Part shown: piece by piece, positions 34,042 to 42,589 of the stretch
How the letters are laid out: the number at the start of each line of letters is the position of its first letter
Position numbering within the stretch: the first letter of the stretch is position 1
NCBI RefSeq assembly: GCF_009208735.1
Contig: NZ_WFLJ01000023.1
Coordinates: 48,179-112,178 of the forward strand
Source: Janthinobacterium rivuli
GTDB lineage: Bacteria > Pseudomonadota > Gammaproteobacteria > Burkholderiales > Burkholderiaceae_D
Direction of reading: 5' to 3'
DNA: 64,000 nt
Position numbers and translations under genes: made by a program
Notes under the pieces: model-generated
Databases searched by the model: none
Seen by the model: only the letters and a program-made list of their open reading frames with translations
Told to the model about the DNA's origin: nothing

Positions 34042-35309
34042 GCGAGCATATCCCTGCCTTCAAGGTCAGCATCGAGGACAAGGATTTGACGGCCATCGTC
34101 TCGCCGCGGCTGATTAATCTGACGTTGACCCTGTGCCGTGGCGACGAAAGCGACCAGCTCGATATTTCCCTCGACGACAGCGACGGCAAGCTGGCCCTGC
34201 CGCCGCGCGGCGCGCAGATCGCCCTTGCGCTGGGCTGGCAAGCGACCGGCCTGGTGGACATGGGCAAGTTCACCGTGGACGAGGTGGAGCACAGCGGCGC
34301 GCCCGACACCATCACCCTGCGCGCCAGGTCGGCCAACCTGATCGACACGTTTAAGCAGCAGCAGGAACACAGCTTCCACAAGACCACCCTGGGCGCCATC
34401 ATCGAGGCCATCGCCTTTCGCAACGAGCTGGCGTCGGGCGTATCGGCGCGCCTGCGCGATACCGCCGTCGAGCACATCGACCAGACGCACGAGAGCGACG
34501 CGGCCTTCCTGCGCCGGCTGGGCAGGAAATACGACGCGGTGGCCACCGTCAAGAACGACACCTTGCTCTTCATCCCCATCAACCAGAGCCGCACGGCCAG
34601 CGGCAAGGCGCTGCCCGTCATTCCCATCACGCGCGCCCTGGGCGACGGCCATCGCTACCACAGCGCCGAAAGCGACGCCTACACAGGCGTGCGCGCCTTC
34701 TGGCATGACGAGCGCTACGCGCGGCGCCGCAGCGTGGTGGCCGGCGTGCCCGGCAACAGCAAGCGCCTGCGCACCACCTTCGCCAATGAAACGGACGCGC
34801 GCACGGCGGCCGTCGCCGAATGGCAGCGCATCCTGCGCGGGCTGGCCACCTTTGAAATGAATCTGGCCCTGGGAAACCCGGCCGTGTTCCCGCAATCTCC
34901 CGTGACCGTGAAGGGCTTCAAGCCCGAGATCGACGCCACCGACTGGCTATCGGTCAAGGTCACGCACAGCCTGGGCGGCAACGGCTTTACCACGCGGGTG
35001 GAGTTTGAGACGAAAACGGAAGCCGTCGAGGCCGAGCGCGAGGAAGAGAAAGACCCGGACGAAGGCATCACGGGCGTGGTGGCCAAGTGGAAGGACGTGG
35101 CGGCGAAGAAGAAAAAGGCGGGCCAGGAGCAGGCCGGCGCCACGGGCAAGCTCAAGACGTTGGAGCACACTTACAAGAGCAAGCAGGCCGCCAAGCGGGC
35201 GGCCCTGAATGCGTGGAAAAATATTGAAGAAGTGCGGGATATCATTCACGAGAATAGCGACGAACCTTGGAGGCATACGCGAGCCGTAACCGGCGAAGAA
35301 GCAGCATGA
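34038..35309 (+). CDS. D: Late gene D protein (P2 gpD-like tail hub)
   Basis: 423 residues. The N-terminal two thirds follow the gpD/phage late control D family: LTLCRGDESDQLDISLDDSD, then THESDAAFLRRLGRKYDAVA and HRYHSAESDAYTGVRAFWHD. The C-terminal 90 residues are lysine/glutamate-rich and extend beyond P2 D (387). It acts as a baseplate hub protein. Four-base overlap with U. Last gene of the structural block. Confidence 0.9.
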   Translation: MSEHIPAFKVSIEDKDLTAIVSPRLINLTLTLCRGDESDQLDISLDDSDGKLALPPRGAQIALALGWQATGLVDMGKFTVDEVEHSGAPDTITLRARSANLIDTFKQQQEHSFHKTTLGAIIEAIAFRNELASGVSARLRDTAVEHIDQTHESDAAFLRRLGRKYDAVATVKNDTLLFIPINQSRTASGKALPVIPITRALGDGHRYHSAESDAYTGVRAFWHDERYARRRSVVAGVPGNSKRLRTTFANETDARTAAVAEWQRILRGLATFEMNLALGNPAVFPQSPVTVKGFKPEIDATDWLSVKVTHSLGGNGFTTRVEFETKTEAVEAEREEEKDPDEGITGVVAKWKDVAAKKKKAGQEQAGATGKLKTLEHTYKSKQAAKRAALNAWKNIEEVRDIIHENSDEPWRHTRAVTGEEAA

Positions 35310-35651
35310 AAGAATGCCTTCTACGCCCGCTCAACGGCTGCTATCTCCATGCTCGCGCTAGCCTTTGGAAGCAGGCCCTTACAAGAATATCTCGGCAAGA
35401 CCTTTTTATAGTTACCATCGGTTCCGGCTCGCAATGCACTCTATTTGCACTCGTTTGCTTGTTGCCAGTGCCCATTCAAGGCGTCAGCCAGCATAGCAAC
35501 GCCATAGGCGGTGCCTTCATTTTTGAGGGCTAAGTCCGGTACGTGGAATTTCACTAGCGTAATTTAGGACCCCGTAAGAAATTCAAAGATGGCTCCCTTT
35601 AAAGCCAAAAATTATGGGCCATCAGTTTTCTGATGGTCGCGTGCGATGAAT
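35310..35651. other. Gap between D and the Septu-type genes
   Basis: AT-richer than the structural genes, with no supported frame. A hairpin CCATCAG-tttt-CTGATGG at 35619-35636 precedes AATTTTT on the minus strand and might terminate the ptuAB transcript weakly. Confidence 0.45.
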
Positions 35652-36302
35652 TCATGTTAGCAGCTCAGTATAGAGTTTCGGGTGATTGTTGCGCAGCCAC
35701 CAGCGCATTATTCCGGAAAATGCTGCATTATCTGAAATAAGCTTCCAAATTAGCTCTACATCTTGCTGTGCAACAGCTGTAACAAAATTAGTATGGGCAC
35801 GCAAAATTTTATTTCGCAGTATTCGTGCCTCATCCGTCTTCATAGCTGTCGCATCCTTGCCATTATAAACCTTCTCCAACAAGCGAATCGTATTTTGTCC
35901 TTTTTCAGGATGCGGACATGTCGCACTTAGAGATATCTTAACCTCAGTCTTAGGAAATATTGAAAGACTAATATTCAGCGATTCCCAGACTTCATGATCG
36001 AACTCTGTACAATCCAACATCGGCCAGAAACCAGCATTCTTCGTATTATTGCAATGTCCACATGAATAGAAGAGGTTTTCCCAAGAATATTTTTTCACCA
36101 ACACATTTTTGTGTGGCTCGAAATGCTCGATCTGGATTGCCGTCATTTCATCATCTTCACAGATATAGCACTTCCCATGAAAGTCGGCCTTCAACCGCTC
36201 ATATACCGGACCATCTCGATACACTCCTGATCTATCGACTGCCATTGCTTCCTGAAGAATTTTCGCAAGATCACCTGCAGAACTTTTTGGGAGATAGATC
36301 AA
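35652..36302 (-). CDS. ptuB: PtuB-like HNH endonuclease (Septu-type defence)
   Basis: 216 residues from a TTG that overlaps the ATPase stop (TTGA), with AAGGAG upstream. The HNH/TIGR02646-like core is clear: CYIC (45-48), IEHFEPH (58-64), WENLFYSCGHCNNTKN (74-89), supplying zinc cysteines and the histidine nuclease residues. The last 100 residues are helical. In Septu the HNH partner cuts DNA once PtuA releases or senses infection. Translational coupling behind an ATPase supports this. The GC content is well below the phage backbone. Confidence 0.85.
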   Translation of the reverse strand: MIYLPKSSAGDLAKILQEAMAVDRSGVYRDGPVYERLKADFHGKCYICEDDEMTAIQIEHFEPHKNVLVKKYSWENLFYSCGHCNNTKNAGFWPMLDCTEFDHEVWESLNISLSIFPKTEVKISLSATCPHPEKGQNTIRLLEKVYNGKDATAMKTDEARILRNKILRAHTNFVTAVAQQDVELIWKLISDNAAFSGIMRWWLRNNHPKLYTELLT

Positions 36303-37585
36303 TCACTAATCTCCTTTGCGCGCATTGCTCGGTAATGCCCAACCAATTCTGGAGCCTGATTGTAATCAACACTATCTAATATAGCTCTTATATCAACCAA
36401 TTGATTCAATATCATTTCATCGGCCACATCCCCAGCTGTAAGTAACTGATATCTTATTACCAAGTCCTTAATTTCGTTGGAATATAGATCAGCCTCAAAG
36501 TACTGTTCAATTACTGCACCTACCGACATTGGGGTCATATTTTCCCATCTCTTTCGTGTATCTAAGTCATACACTACTGCATTTGGCACGGAAGTCAGAA
36601 CGAACGGTGAATGAGTTGTCACGATGAACTGGATATTTGGGAAAAATTCGATCAATAATGGCAAAACTATCTTTTGAAGCTGAATGTGCAAGTGGGTTTC
36701 AATTTCATCAATCAAAACAACTCCTGGAATATCATAGCTAGATCGCCCTATAGCTTCCATCCGGAGTAGTAATTCGGCCAATACTTGCAATATTGAAGAG
36801 AATCCATCTGATAATTGATTATCAACAAACCGAAAAGGTTCTCTACCTGGAATGCAAATTTTGAAATCAAATTCATCAATATCATATTCCAACTTTAGTT
36901 GATCATTTTGAAATATTTGTTGAAATTTCTTTGTTAAATTACTAAACCAGACAGTGATCTTTTGTTCTTCCTCATGATTGCCCTTTCTTGCAAGAAGAGC
37001 TGCGCGATTTTCTTGGTTTACCAAAAATTGTAAGAATCGCGCGCCTACAGCATTTTGCTTATCCACAGCAATAGGCGAAACCCTTGGCAAATCTAACCGC
37101 TCTGCCCCTTTTACAGGAGAAATTTGAGCTTCCCGTCTCGCCTCAAAAAAACTAATTATATATTCGCCTTTACTGTAGCGAGAAACAGCCTCCCCCAAAC
37201 TACTAAATTCAACTTCAACATTCTTTAAATCTGCGATCTTCTTCTGAAGATTCTTAATATGCACTTCTTGCTGTAAAATCATTTGCTCGCGCGCAGCCTT
37301 TTCCTCCAAAGTGGAAGTTTCCGCTTTAAAATTGAGAAGACTTAAAATGGCGCTCTCACTATTCTTTATATTACCCTTCCACGTTGGAATATCAAGAATT
37401 TCTCCACTCGCCACCGCTTCAAGCTGCTGCTTAATGCTACGTAGAACGCTTGTTTTCCCGCAGCCGTTGGGGCCTGTAAGAATTAAATGTTCACGACGAT
37501 CATTGCTTATCTCGATAGATAAATTTTTAATATTTCGAATTTCATTTATATTTATCTCTCGTATAAAAGGACCAAATCCGGTCAT
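36299..37585 (-). CDS. ptuA: PtuA-like AAA/ABC-type ATPase (Septu-type defence)
   Basis: ATG 37585 has GGGAGG upstream; the frame is open further but without a site. 428 residues: Walker A TGPNGCGKTS (about 37-46), a coiled coil at about 85-125 (EEKAAREQMILQQEVHIKNL), ABC-like signature NQLSDGFSSI, Walker B VVLIDEIETHLH and H-loop TTHSPFV. This is an SMC/RecF-type OLD-less ATPase as in PtuA of Septu. Two-gene order and overlap match known ptuAB. Other HNH-linked ATPase systems (for example retron Ec78-type) use the same pair, but no retron RT or ncRNA is seen here. Confidence 0.85.
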   Translation of the reverse strand: MTGFGPFIREININEIRNIKNLSIEISNDRREHLILTGPNGCGKTSVLRSIKQQLEAVASGEILDIPTWKGNIKNSESAILSLLNFKAETSTLEEKAAREQMILQQEVHIKNLQKKIADLKNVEVEFSSLGEAVSRYSKGEYIISFFEARREAQISPVKGAERLDLPRVSPIAVDKQNAVGARFLQFLVNQENRAALLARKGNHEEEQKITVWFSNLTKKFQQIFQNDQLKLEYDIDEFDFKICIPGREPFRFVDNQLSDGFSSILQVLAELLLRMEAIGRSSYDIPGVVLIDEIETHLHIQLQKIVLPLLIEFFPNIQFIVTTHSPFVLTSVPNAVVYDLDTRKRWENMTPMSVGAVIEQYFEADLYSNEIKDLVIRYQLLTAGDVADEMILNQLVDIRAILDSVDYNQAPELVGHYRAMRAKEISD

Positions 37586-37946
37586 CACGCCTCCCTGGTT
37601 ACATCTACACAATGTTACTTCTGTCCATCTCAGTTGCAAATTTACTTTACAGCAAGATGATGTTGCTAGCTAGTGAACTGATCTAAATTCTTCTTGGTAA
37701 AACAGCGTTATCGGCGAATCAAACCATGACAGCGCCGCCTCTTCGAATTGCTAGTACCAAGCAGAGTCTGGTTAGGTTGTGGTCGGATTTCACGGAAGTC
37801 GTATATACAAAAGGCGCACAATCCCTTACGAAAAGAGGCTGAAACACCGATGCGTATCTGAGGCAGAATATTCCGTCATATCATTTTCGCGAGCAGTTTC
37901 GTTAGCAGACTTACTCTGCGTTCTCATAATACTCTTCCGGAATTTT
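37586..37946. other. Intergenic region upstream of ptuAB
   Basis: No supported gene; plus-strand frames here look like noise. It must hold the leftward ptuAB promoter. TTGCAA-16-TAACAT on the minus strand is one weak candidate. Confidence 0.4.
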
Positions 37947-38198
37947 TCATATCGAATCCACATTGTTTTCCTTAAATCTCGCTTCGCCAAGATTAGCATG
38001 CTCTACTTCTGGCAGCTGAAAGCAAGCATGACCGATCGTTTTTGGCTCGGAGCTGGTGTTCGCAGGCGATACTGTATGGTGCCAAAAGGAGCCGCCCGAC
38101 TCGCCCGCCTTAAACGCTCGCTTTCGAGGATTCATACTGCCGAAAATTATGCAAAGCAAACAAGCAGCAATTACAATAAGCATAAGAAGGTGAATCAT
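37947..38198 (-). CDS. Small single-span membrane protein downstream of the repressor
   Basis: ATG 38198 lies ten bases beyond the repressor stop. The 83-residue product has one strongly hydrophobic N-terminal segment (MIHLLMLIVIAACLLCIIFG) and a polar tail. No clear ribosome binding site and no known family. Genes in this slot, expressed with the repressor in lysogens, often alter superinfection, but that is only a positional argument. Confidence 0.4.
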   Translation of the reverse strand: MIHLLMLIVIAACLLCIIFGSMNPRKRAFKAGESGGSFWHHTVSPANTSSEPKTIGHACFQLPEVEHANLGEARFKENNVDSI

Positions 38199-38205
38199 TT
38201 GCAGA

Positions 38206-38649
38206 CTATTTTTCCTTTTTTCGTCCGCCGCCGGCCACATTAAAAGTCTGTGGCCCAATGATATTTCCAACGAAATTTTGACCGATCTTGCCGTGGGTTT
38301 CAACGTGTGGGGCATTCCCTACTTGGGATGCTGGGGGCGTTGGCGAGCGCATGCCGCCAATCATCCCAAGTACGCCTGCTTTCCCGCGAACGTCCATACT
38401 TCGATAGCCGTCCAACAATTCTCTCTCATCCGAGGTAACGGCTGATTGCAATCTCTCACCCGTAAGTATGTAGTGGACATCGACCCCGATCCCAGCCAAC
38501 GCTCGTAAGTAAAGCGCGTCCGGGGCGCGCTCGCCTTGCTCATAGAGCGTTTGTGCGCGTCGCTTCAGCCCGCCAACGGCAGCAAAATCTTCTTGATTCA
38601 TGCCCAGCCGTTGACGCTCTTCTTTTAGTATTTCACCAATTGATCTCAT
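38206..38649 (-). CDS. Phage repressor, XRE-type HTH
   Basis: 147 residues. Residues 4-65 are an XRE domain: IGEILKEERQRLGMNQEDFA, LYEQGERAPDALYLRALAGI. The C-terminal part is short, with no LexA-type S/K protease, so this is not a self-cleaving repressor. It is divergent from the early operon, and a perfect dyad sits inside the early promoter. It probably maintains lysogeny. Confidence 0.85.
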   Translation of the reverse strand: MRSIGEILKEERQRLGMNQEDFAAVGGLKRRAQTLYEQGERAPDALYLRALAGIGVDVHYILTGERLQSAVTSDERELLDGYRSMDVRGKAGVLGMIGGMRSPTPPASQVGNAPHVETHGKIGQNFVGNIIGPQTFNVAGGGRKKEK

Positions 38650-38666
38650 TTGTGCGCAAATTTTTC

Positions 38667-38696
38667 TTTACAATGCTCTCATTTGAGAGCTATAGT
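38667..38696 (+). promoter_or_regulatory. Early promoter of the prophage
   Basis: TTTACA (38667-38672), 18 nt, TATAGT (38691-38696), directing the early operon starting at 38732. The operator dyad fills the spacer. Confidence 0.6.
38675..38690. promoter_or_regulatory. Operator candidate for the XRE repressor
   Basis: GCTCTCA-TT-TGAGAGC is a perfect 7-bp-arm palindrome exactly between the -35 and -10 boxes. A second near-palindrome TTTGTGCGCAAA lies at about 38650-38661, close to the repressor start codon. Confidence 0.55.
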
Positions 38697-38731
38697 TATG
38701 CCATACCATAGCGATTACAGATCATAACATT

Positions 38732-38935
38732 ATGAAAAACGTATCCATAGCGAGGCGCACTGCCAAGGGCGTCACGACTAAGCCTCTTGGCGTTCGTCTG
38801 ACATCGGATGAGGTAGATGAAGTCGAAGGCTACGCAGAGAAACTTGAACGCTCCCGTGCCTGGTTCCTCCGCTTCCTGATCCTGCGCGGCCTCGCCGATT
38901 ACAAACGTGAACTCGCTTCCAAATCCATTCACTAA
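38732..38935 (+). CDS. Small ribbon-helix-helix-like early protein
   Basis: 67 residues: basic N-terminus, GVRLTSDEVDEVEGYAEKL and a helical RSRAWFLRFLILRGLADY, the strand-helix-helix rhythm of MetJ/Arc-like DNA-binding proteins. First gene after the early promoter, so it may be a Cox/Cro-like switch protein. Family not certain. Confidence 0.6.
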   Translation: MKNVSIARRTAKGVTTKPLGVRLTSDEVDEVEGYAEKLERSRAWFLRFLILRGLADYKRELASKSIH

Positions 38936-38945
38936 GGACAACGTC

Positions 38946-39149
38946 ATGTACCCCGATGCAAAACGTATCCGCAGCCACCGCGTCATGCTGCGCCTCGATG
39001 ACTATGAGCACCAGCTTGTTTCCTCGATCGCCAACTACCAGGGCGAAGAGCTTGCGGTGCTGGTGCGCCAGATCGTGATGCGTGAAGCCTTGGCCGTGAT
39101 CGCCTTGGATGACGCCACAATCGACAGCGTACAGCGTCGCAGCGTTTAA
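38946..39149 (+). CDS. Small early protein, RHH-like
   Basis: 67 residues from ATG 38946 (AAGGAC upstream). RIRSHRVMLRLDDYEHQLVS resembles the strand and first helix of a ribbon-helix-helix protein. It is tightly spaced after a similar small gene. Function unknown. Confidence 0.55.
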   Translation: MYPDAKRIRSHRVMLRLDDYEHQLVSSIANYQGEELAVLVRQIVMREALAVIALDDATIDSVQRRSV

Positions 39150-39186
39150 ACCGAGTCACTTTTGAGCAACTCTAAAGTTACAGAAA

Positions 39187-39375
39187 ATGCCAGACCATCA
39201 AATTAACCTCAATGACGAAGAGCGCGCGGTGCTGGAACTCGTGCGCCAACGCCAGGGGCTGGCAAGTATCGATCAGGCGGCTGAATGGCTCATCAAGTCG
39301 CGCTTACGCATACAGTCGAAAAACATGACAGGTCGCGGTCGCGCCCTGTACCAAGTGGAAAGAAAGCTGAAATGA
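39187..39375 (+). CDS. Small phage protein of unknown function
   Basis: 62 residues, INLNDEERAVLELVRQRQGL followed by a basic tail. A predicted helical, RHH-like protein common in betaproteobacterial P2-like prophages in my recollection. Its stop overlaps the start of the Ogr-like gene (ATGA). Confidence 0.55.
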   Translation: MPDHQINLNDEERAVLELVRQRQGLASIDQAAEWLIKSRLRIQSKNMTGRGRALYQVERKLK

Positions 39376-39635
39376 GAGTCATCGGCCTGCCCTGCCCGCA
39401 TTGCGAAAACACCGTCCGCGCTGTCAAGAGCCGCACGATGTCCGCCATGTTCAAGGAAATCACCTACATGTGCCAGAACCCCGAATGCGGGCACTCCTTC
39501 GTGGCAGGCCTGGAAGTACTGCGCACCCTCTCGCTGTCCGCCATGCCCAAGCCGGATATCCGCATCCCGATGTCCCAGCATGCGCGCGCGGCAGCAACCA
39601 GCCAGCTGGCCCTCGACCTGACAGCGGGCTGCTGA
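39372..39635 (+). CDS. ogr: Ogr/Delta-type zinc-finger late-gene activator
   Basis: 87 residues. CPHC at the N-terminus and CQNPECGHSF some 22 residues later give the C-x2-C-x22-C-x4-C zinc site that defines Ogr/Delta activators; MSAMFKEITYMCQNPECGHS is very typical. It should recruit RNA polymerase to late promoters. Unlike P2, where ogr follows D, here it is in the early operon. Confidence 0.88.
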   Translation: MRVIGLPCPHCENTVRAVKSRTMSAMFKEITYMCQNPECGHSFVAGLEVLRTLSLSAMPKPDIRIPMSQHARAAATSQLALDLTAGC

Positions 39636-39755
39636 TGACTATCCCGATCCTCGCGCCGCCGTAACCCGGCCGCTGTAACTCCCCTCTTTTGCTGTGCCCT
39701 GCTGCGCTCCCTTTTGAGCGTGCGGGATTCGTTCAACCTGAAATAAGGAAAACCG

Positions 39756-40157
39756 ATGGAAAACACGCTGCACGCCACCCCTCATGCCGGCATATCCACG
39801 GCATCAAGCACGATCCGCCCGACCTTGCAAAATTGTATTGTCGCCGTGGCACCAACGTGTTTTCTGCTGCAAGCCAGCGCGGGCATCGGCATCGCGGCGC
39901 TGACCGCCCACATCCACGAGATTGCCAAGACCTATCACGCCTACGGCGCTGCCAATCTGACCTTCATCGTCAGCAATGCGCAGGCGCTGGAGCGTGACGG
40001 CTTTTTCACGCCAGCCAAGCAGCGCGCCCTGGTCGGCAAGCTGCCCATTGAGGTGAACTACATTTTCGCCAATGAAGCGGGTTCCCAGCACTGCTGCGGC
40101 GCATCACACACGCTCCCGTACTGGGCAGAACAATTTCTCAAGCGAGGGGCACGCTGA
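39756..40157 (+). CDS. Hypothetical phage early protein
   Basis: 133 residues preceded by AAATAAGGAAAACCG. Central part is hydrophobic/helical (CFLLQASAGIGIAALTAHIH), the C-terminus has NEAGSQHCCGASHTLPYWAE. No family recognised. Its stop overlaps the start of a tiny membrane peptide. Confidence 0.6.
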   Translation: MENTLHATPHAGISTASSTIRPTLQNCIVAVAPTCFLLQASAGIGIAALTAHIHEIAKTYHAYGAANLTFIVSNAQALERDGFFTPAKQRALVGKLPIEVNYIFANEAGSQHCCGASHTLPYWAEQFLKRGAR

Positions 40158-40255
40158 TGCTGCGCCTGGCCAAAACCTGCGGCATCTGGCTGCTGTCGCT
40201 CCTGATCGTCATTGCCCCCGGCGTGCTTCGGGCCATCGGCGCCATCAAGGACTGA
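40157..40255 (+). CDS. Tiny membrane peptide (32 residues)
   Basis: The ATG overlaps the preceding TGA. The product MLRLAKTCGIWLLSLLIVIA continues with PGVLRAIGAIKD and is essentially one membrane helix. Its fit into an otherwise gapless operon supports it being a gene. Function unknown. Confidence 0.5.
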   Translation: MLRLAKTCGIWLLSLLIVIAPGVLRAIGAIKD

Positions 40256-40258
40256 ACC

Positions 40259-40612
40259 ATGCCGGCGTCCCTTATCGACAATCACTTGTCCTTCCAACCT
40301 GCCACCGAGATTTTGGCAGCGCGCGACAAGGACATGCCGACGCCACCAGGCGCCGGGCATGCGCTGGCCGCCATCGCCGAAGCCAAGGCCCAGCTACGCA
40401 GCATCAAGCCGCGCAATCTGGCGCCCTTCATGGCCCAGGCGTGGGGATTGTCGCCACGCGGCGCGCGGCGCTCCGTGCTGATCGCCGCCGGCCTGGACGC
40501 CGACCGCTGGGAATCGCCGATCCACTCATTTACAGAGGAAGAGCGCATCGAGCTGCGCGCCGCCACCTCTGCCGCTATCCGTGTGTACGAAAGACTGTTG
40601 AATGCAATCTAA
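40259..40612 (+). CDS. Hypothetical phage protein upstream of gpA
   Basis: 117 residues; RSIKPRNLAPFMAQAWGLSP and RGARRSVLIAAGLDADRWES suggest a basic, helical protein. Overlaps the replication gene by 11 nt, implying coupled translation. No family assignment. Confidence 0.6.
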   Translation: MPASLIDNHLSFQPATEILAARDKDMPTPPGAGHALAAIAEAKAQLRSIKPRNLAPFMAQAWGLSPRGARRSVLIAAGLDADRWESPIHSFTEEERIELRAATSAAIRVYERLLNAI

Positions 40613-42440
40613 ACAAATCCTGCTGCCAGCCCCGCAGCGTCACGAAGCTTTTTTGCGATCCGCCCAGTTCGCGCCCGAGCTGGCCCGCATTCCGTTCAAG
40701 TGGCGCAACCGCGTCATCACGGCCGCCATGGCAAAAATGGCCTGGTCGTCCTGGTACAAAGTTTATGAATCCGTCGCCACTGGCTTTGTGCGCGAATTCG
40801 CCGAACAGTACGTGCCGGCCGGCGTCGACCTGTCGCAAAGCGATGCGGACATCGTGGCCACCGCCGAGCGCGCGGCGGCCGGCGTGACCAAAATGCTGTG
40901 GATGGCCTTGTCCGACACGCACGCCCTGCAGATCATGGAAGGTGAATGCGCCTCGTATGGCATCGAGCTGCCAGAGTTCGACGCGCTGACCGACACCATC
41001 GCCCGCCTGGTAGACGCGCGATGGTGGCGCCGCCAACTGCGCAAGCGCGTCAAGCGCGCCTTTGAAGCCGGCAATATCCGACTGGGCTACGTCAACTATC
41101 GCGGCGAACCCTACGCCAGCAACGACGCCGTGCTGTCTCGCCTGGCGCAGAACCGCCGCAACGCGGCAGCGCTGGCCGCCACCCTGGTGCAGAACGAGAA
41201 CGGCCAGCAATTTAGCATCGCCGAGCTGGCCAAGAAAACGACGGCGAATAAAGCCATCCGGCGCGGCGAACTGATGCTGCGCATCAACGGCTTTGAGCAG
41301 ATCGCCCGCGAGTGCGGCGACCAAGGCATTTTCATCACCTGGACGTGCCCATCGCGCTTCCACGCCATGCAGCACAGCGGCAAGCCAAACGACAAGTTCG
41401 ACGGCTCCACGCCACGCGAGGCCAATGCGTATTTGGGCAAGATGACATCGCTGTGCCGCTCCGCGCTGGCGCGCCGTGGTATCGGCCTGTACGGCTTTCG
41501 CATCGCCGAGCCGCACCATGACGGCTGCCCGCATTGGCATCTGCTGCTGTTCGTGCGCCCCACCGCGAAATACAAGACGCCCCACCTGCAGGACGTGGCG
41601 GGCCGCGCCATCCGCATCATGAAGCGCTACGCCTGGCGCGTGGACCGTGGCGAACCGGGCGCCTTCGCGCGCCGCCTGGACGTGAAACGCATCGACTGGG
41701 CCAAGGGCAGCGCCGCCGGCTACATCGCCAAGTACGTGGCCAAGAACATCGACGGCGTTGCCGAGCACAAGACCAAAGAAGGCTATGTCGTCACGGCCGA
41801 CACCGAAGGCGATGTCGAGCTGACGCCATCGGCGCGCGTCGAATCCTGGGCCGCGTGCTGGGGCATCCGTCAATTCCAGCAATGGGGTGGCGCGCCCGTC
41901 ACCGTGTGGCGCGAACTGCGCCGCATCGAGGAAAACATGCTCAACGAAGCCCCGGCCTCCATGCGCCGCGCCTGGGATGCCGTGCAAAAGATCGACGGTG
42001 AAAAGCGCGCCTGCTGGGCTGAATACCTGCGCGCCCAGGGCGGCGCCCTGGTGCCGCGCAAGGAACTGGTCGTCACCCTGGCCAAGGACGAAAAAACCGT
42101 CATCGGCCGCTACGGCGAAACGCTGCGCACCACGCCCTACGGCGTGCGCTGCAGCGACCTGATAGGCGTGGTCTTCAAGTCCGTGCGCCATACGTGGACG
42201 CCGGTACAGGCCACAGGCGGGCGCGGGGTGGCTGTTGGGGTTGCCGTTCCTCGGACTCGTGTAAATAACTGTACGCACCCCGACCGCCCTGCCCCGGCCA
42301 CGCCGCCGGCGGCGCCCGTGCCTGACCTGCCTGACGAGGCAAAAACAGCCGTAATTGCCGCCTGGGCGGCCGTCAACGCCTGCCCATATCCCCGGCTGAT
42401 CTTCCCCGACAACCCATCGCATGAGGGAGCTACCACATGA
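40602..42440 (+). CDS. A: Replication initiation endonuclease (P2 gpA-like, HUH)
   Basis: 612 residues. The HUH metal motif is PHWHLLLF at about 309-316 after FRIAEPHHDGCPHW. The paired catalytic tyrosines are in YIAKYVAKNID at about 373 and 377, the Y-x3-Y spacing of gpA. GIFITWTCPSRFHAMQHSG is the conserved upstream segment. It nicks the phage origin, which in P2 lies within the A gene, and starts rolling-circle replication. The C-terminus has a low-complexity proline/alanine region. Confidence 0.92.
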   Translation: MQSKQILLPAPQRHEAFLRSAQFAPELARIPFKWRNRVITAAMAKMAWSSWYKVYESVATGFVREFAEQYVPAGVDLSQSDADIVATAERAAAGVTKMLWMALSDTHALQIMEGECASYGIELPEFDALTDTIARLVDARWWRRQLRKRVKRAFEAGNIRLGYVNYRGEPYASNDAVLSRLAQNRRNAAALAATLVQNENGQQFSIAELAKKTTANKAIRRGELMLRINGFEQIARECGDQGIFITWTCPSRFHAMQHSGKPNDKFDGSTPREANAYLGKMTSLCRSALARRGIGLYGFRIAEPHHDGCPHWHLLLFVRPTAKYKTPHLQDVAGRAIRIMKRYAWRVDRGEPGAFARRLDVKRIDWAKGSAAGYIAKYVAKNIDGVAEHKTKEGYVVTADTEGDVELTPSARVESWAACWGIRQFQQWGGAPVTVWRELRRIEENMLNEAPASMRRAWDAVQKIDGEKRACWAEYLRAQGGALVPRKELVVTLAKDEKTVIGRYGETLRTTPYGVRCSDLIGVVFKSVRHTWTPVQATGGRGVAVGVAVPRTRVNNCTHPDRPAPATPPAAPVPDLPDEAKTAVIAAWAAVNACPYPRLIFPDNPSHEGATT

Positions 42441-42589
42441 AAACCTTTGCCGTGATCGTTCGCACCCAAACCGAACGCTTTGAATTTTTTGATGATGCCG
42501 CGTCCAGCGGCGACGTAATCGACGCTGCCATCGACCGCTACGGCGTGTGCGGCGTTACCGCCAAACTGAAAGGAGCACCGCAATGCTGA
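42437..42589 (+). CDS. Small phage protein (50 residues)
   Basis: ATG overlaps the gpA stop. MKTFAVIVRTQTERFEFFDD, then DVIDAAIDRYGVCGVTA, a compact alpha/beta pattern. It overlaps the next gene by seven bases. Function unknown. Confidence 0.55.
   Translation: MKTFAVIVRTQTERFEFFDDAASSGDVIDAAIDRYGVCGVTAKLKGAPQC

Noticed and set aside
36299..37585. Retron Ec78-type system instead of Septu
   Set aside because: The ATPase/HNH pair would fit, but no reverse transcriptase gene or msr-msd-like RNA region is present nearby.
37779..38243. 154-residue plus-strand frame antisense to the repressor region
   Set aside because: No ribosome site or domain; it overlaps the repressor end on the other strand.
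40575..42422. 615-residue minus-strand open frame over gpA
   Set aside because: Antisense shadow of a protein with complete HUH and tyrosine motifs.
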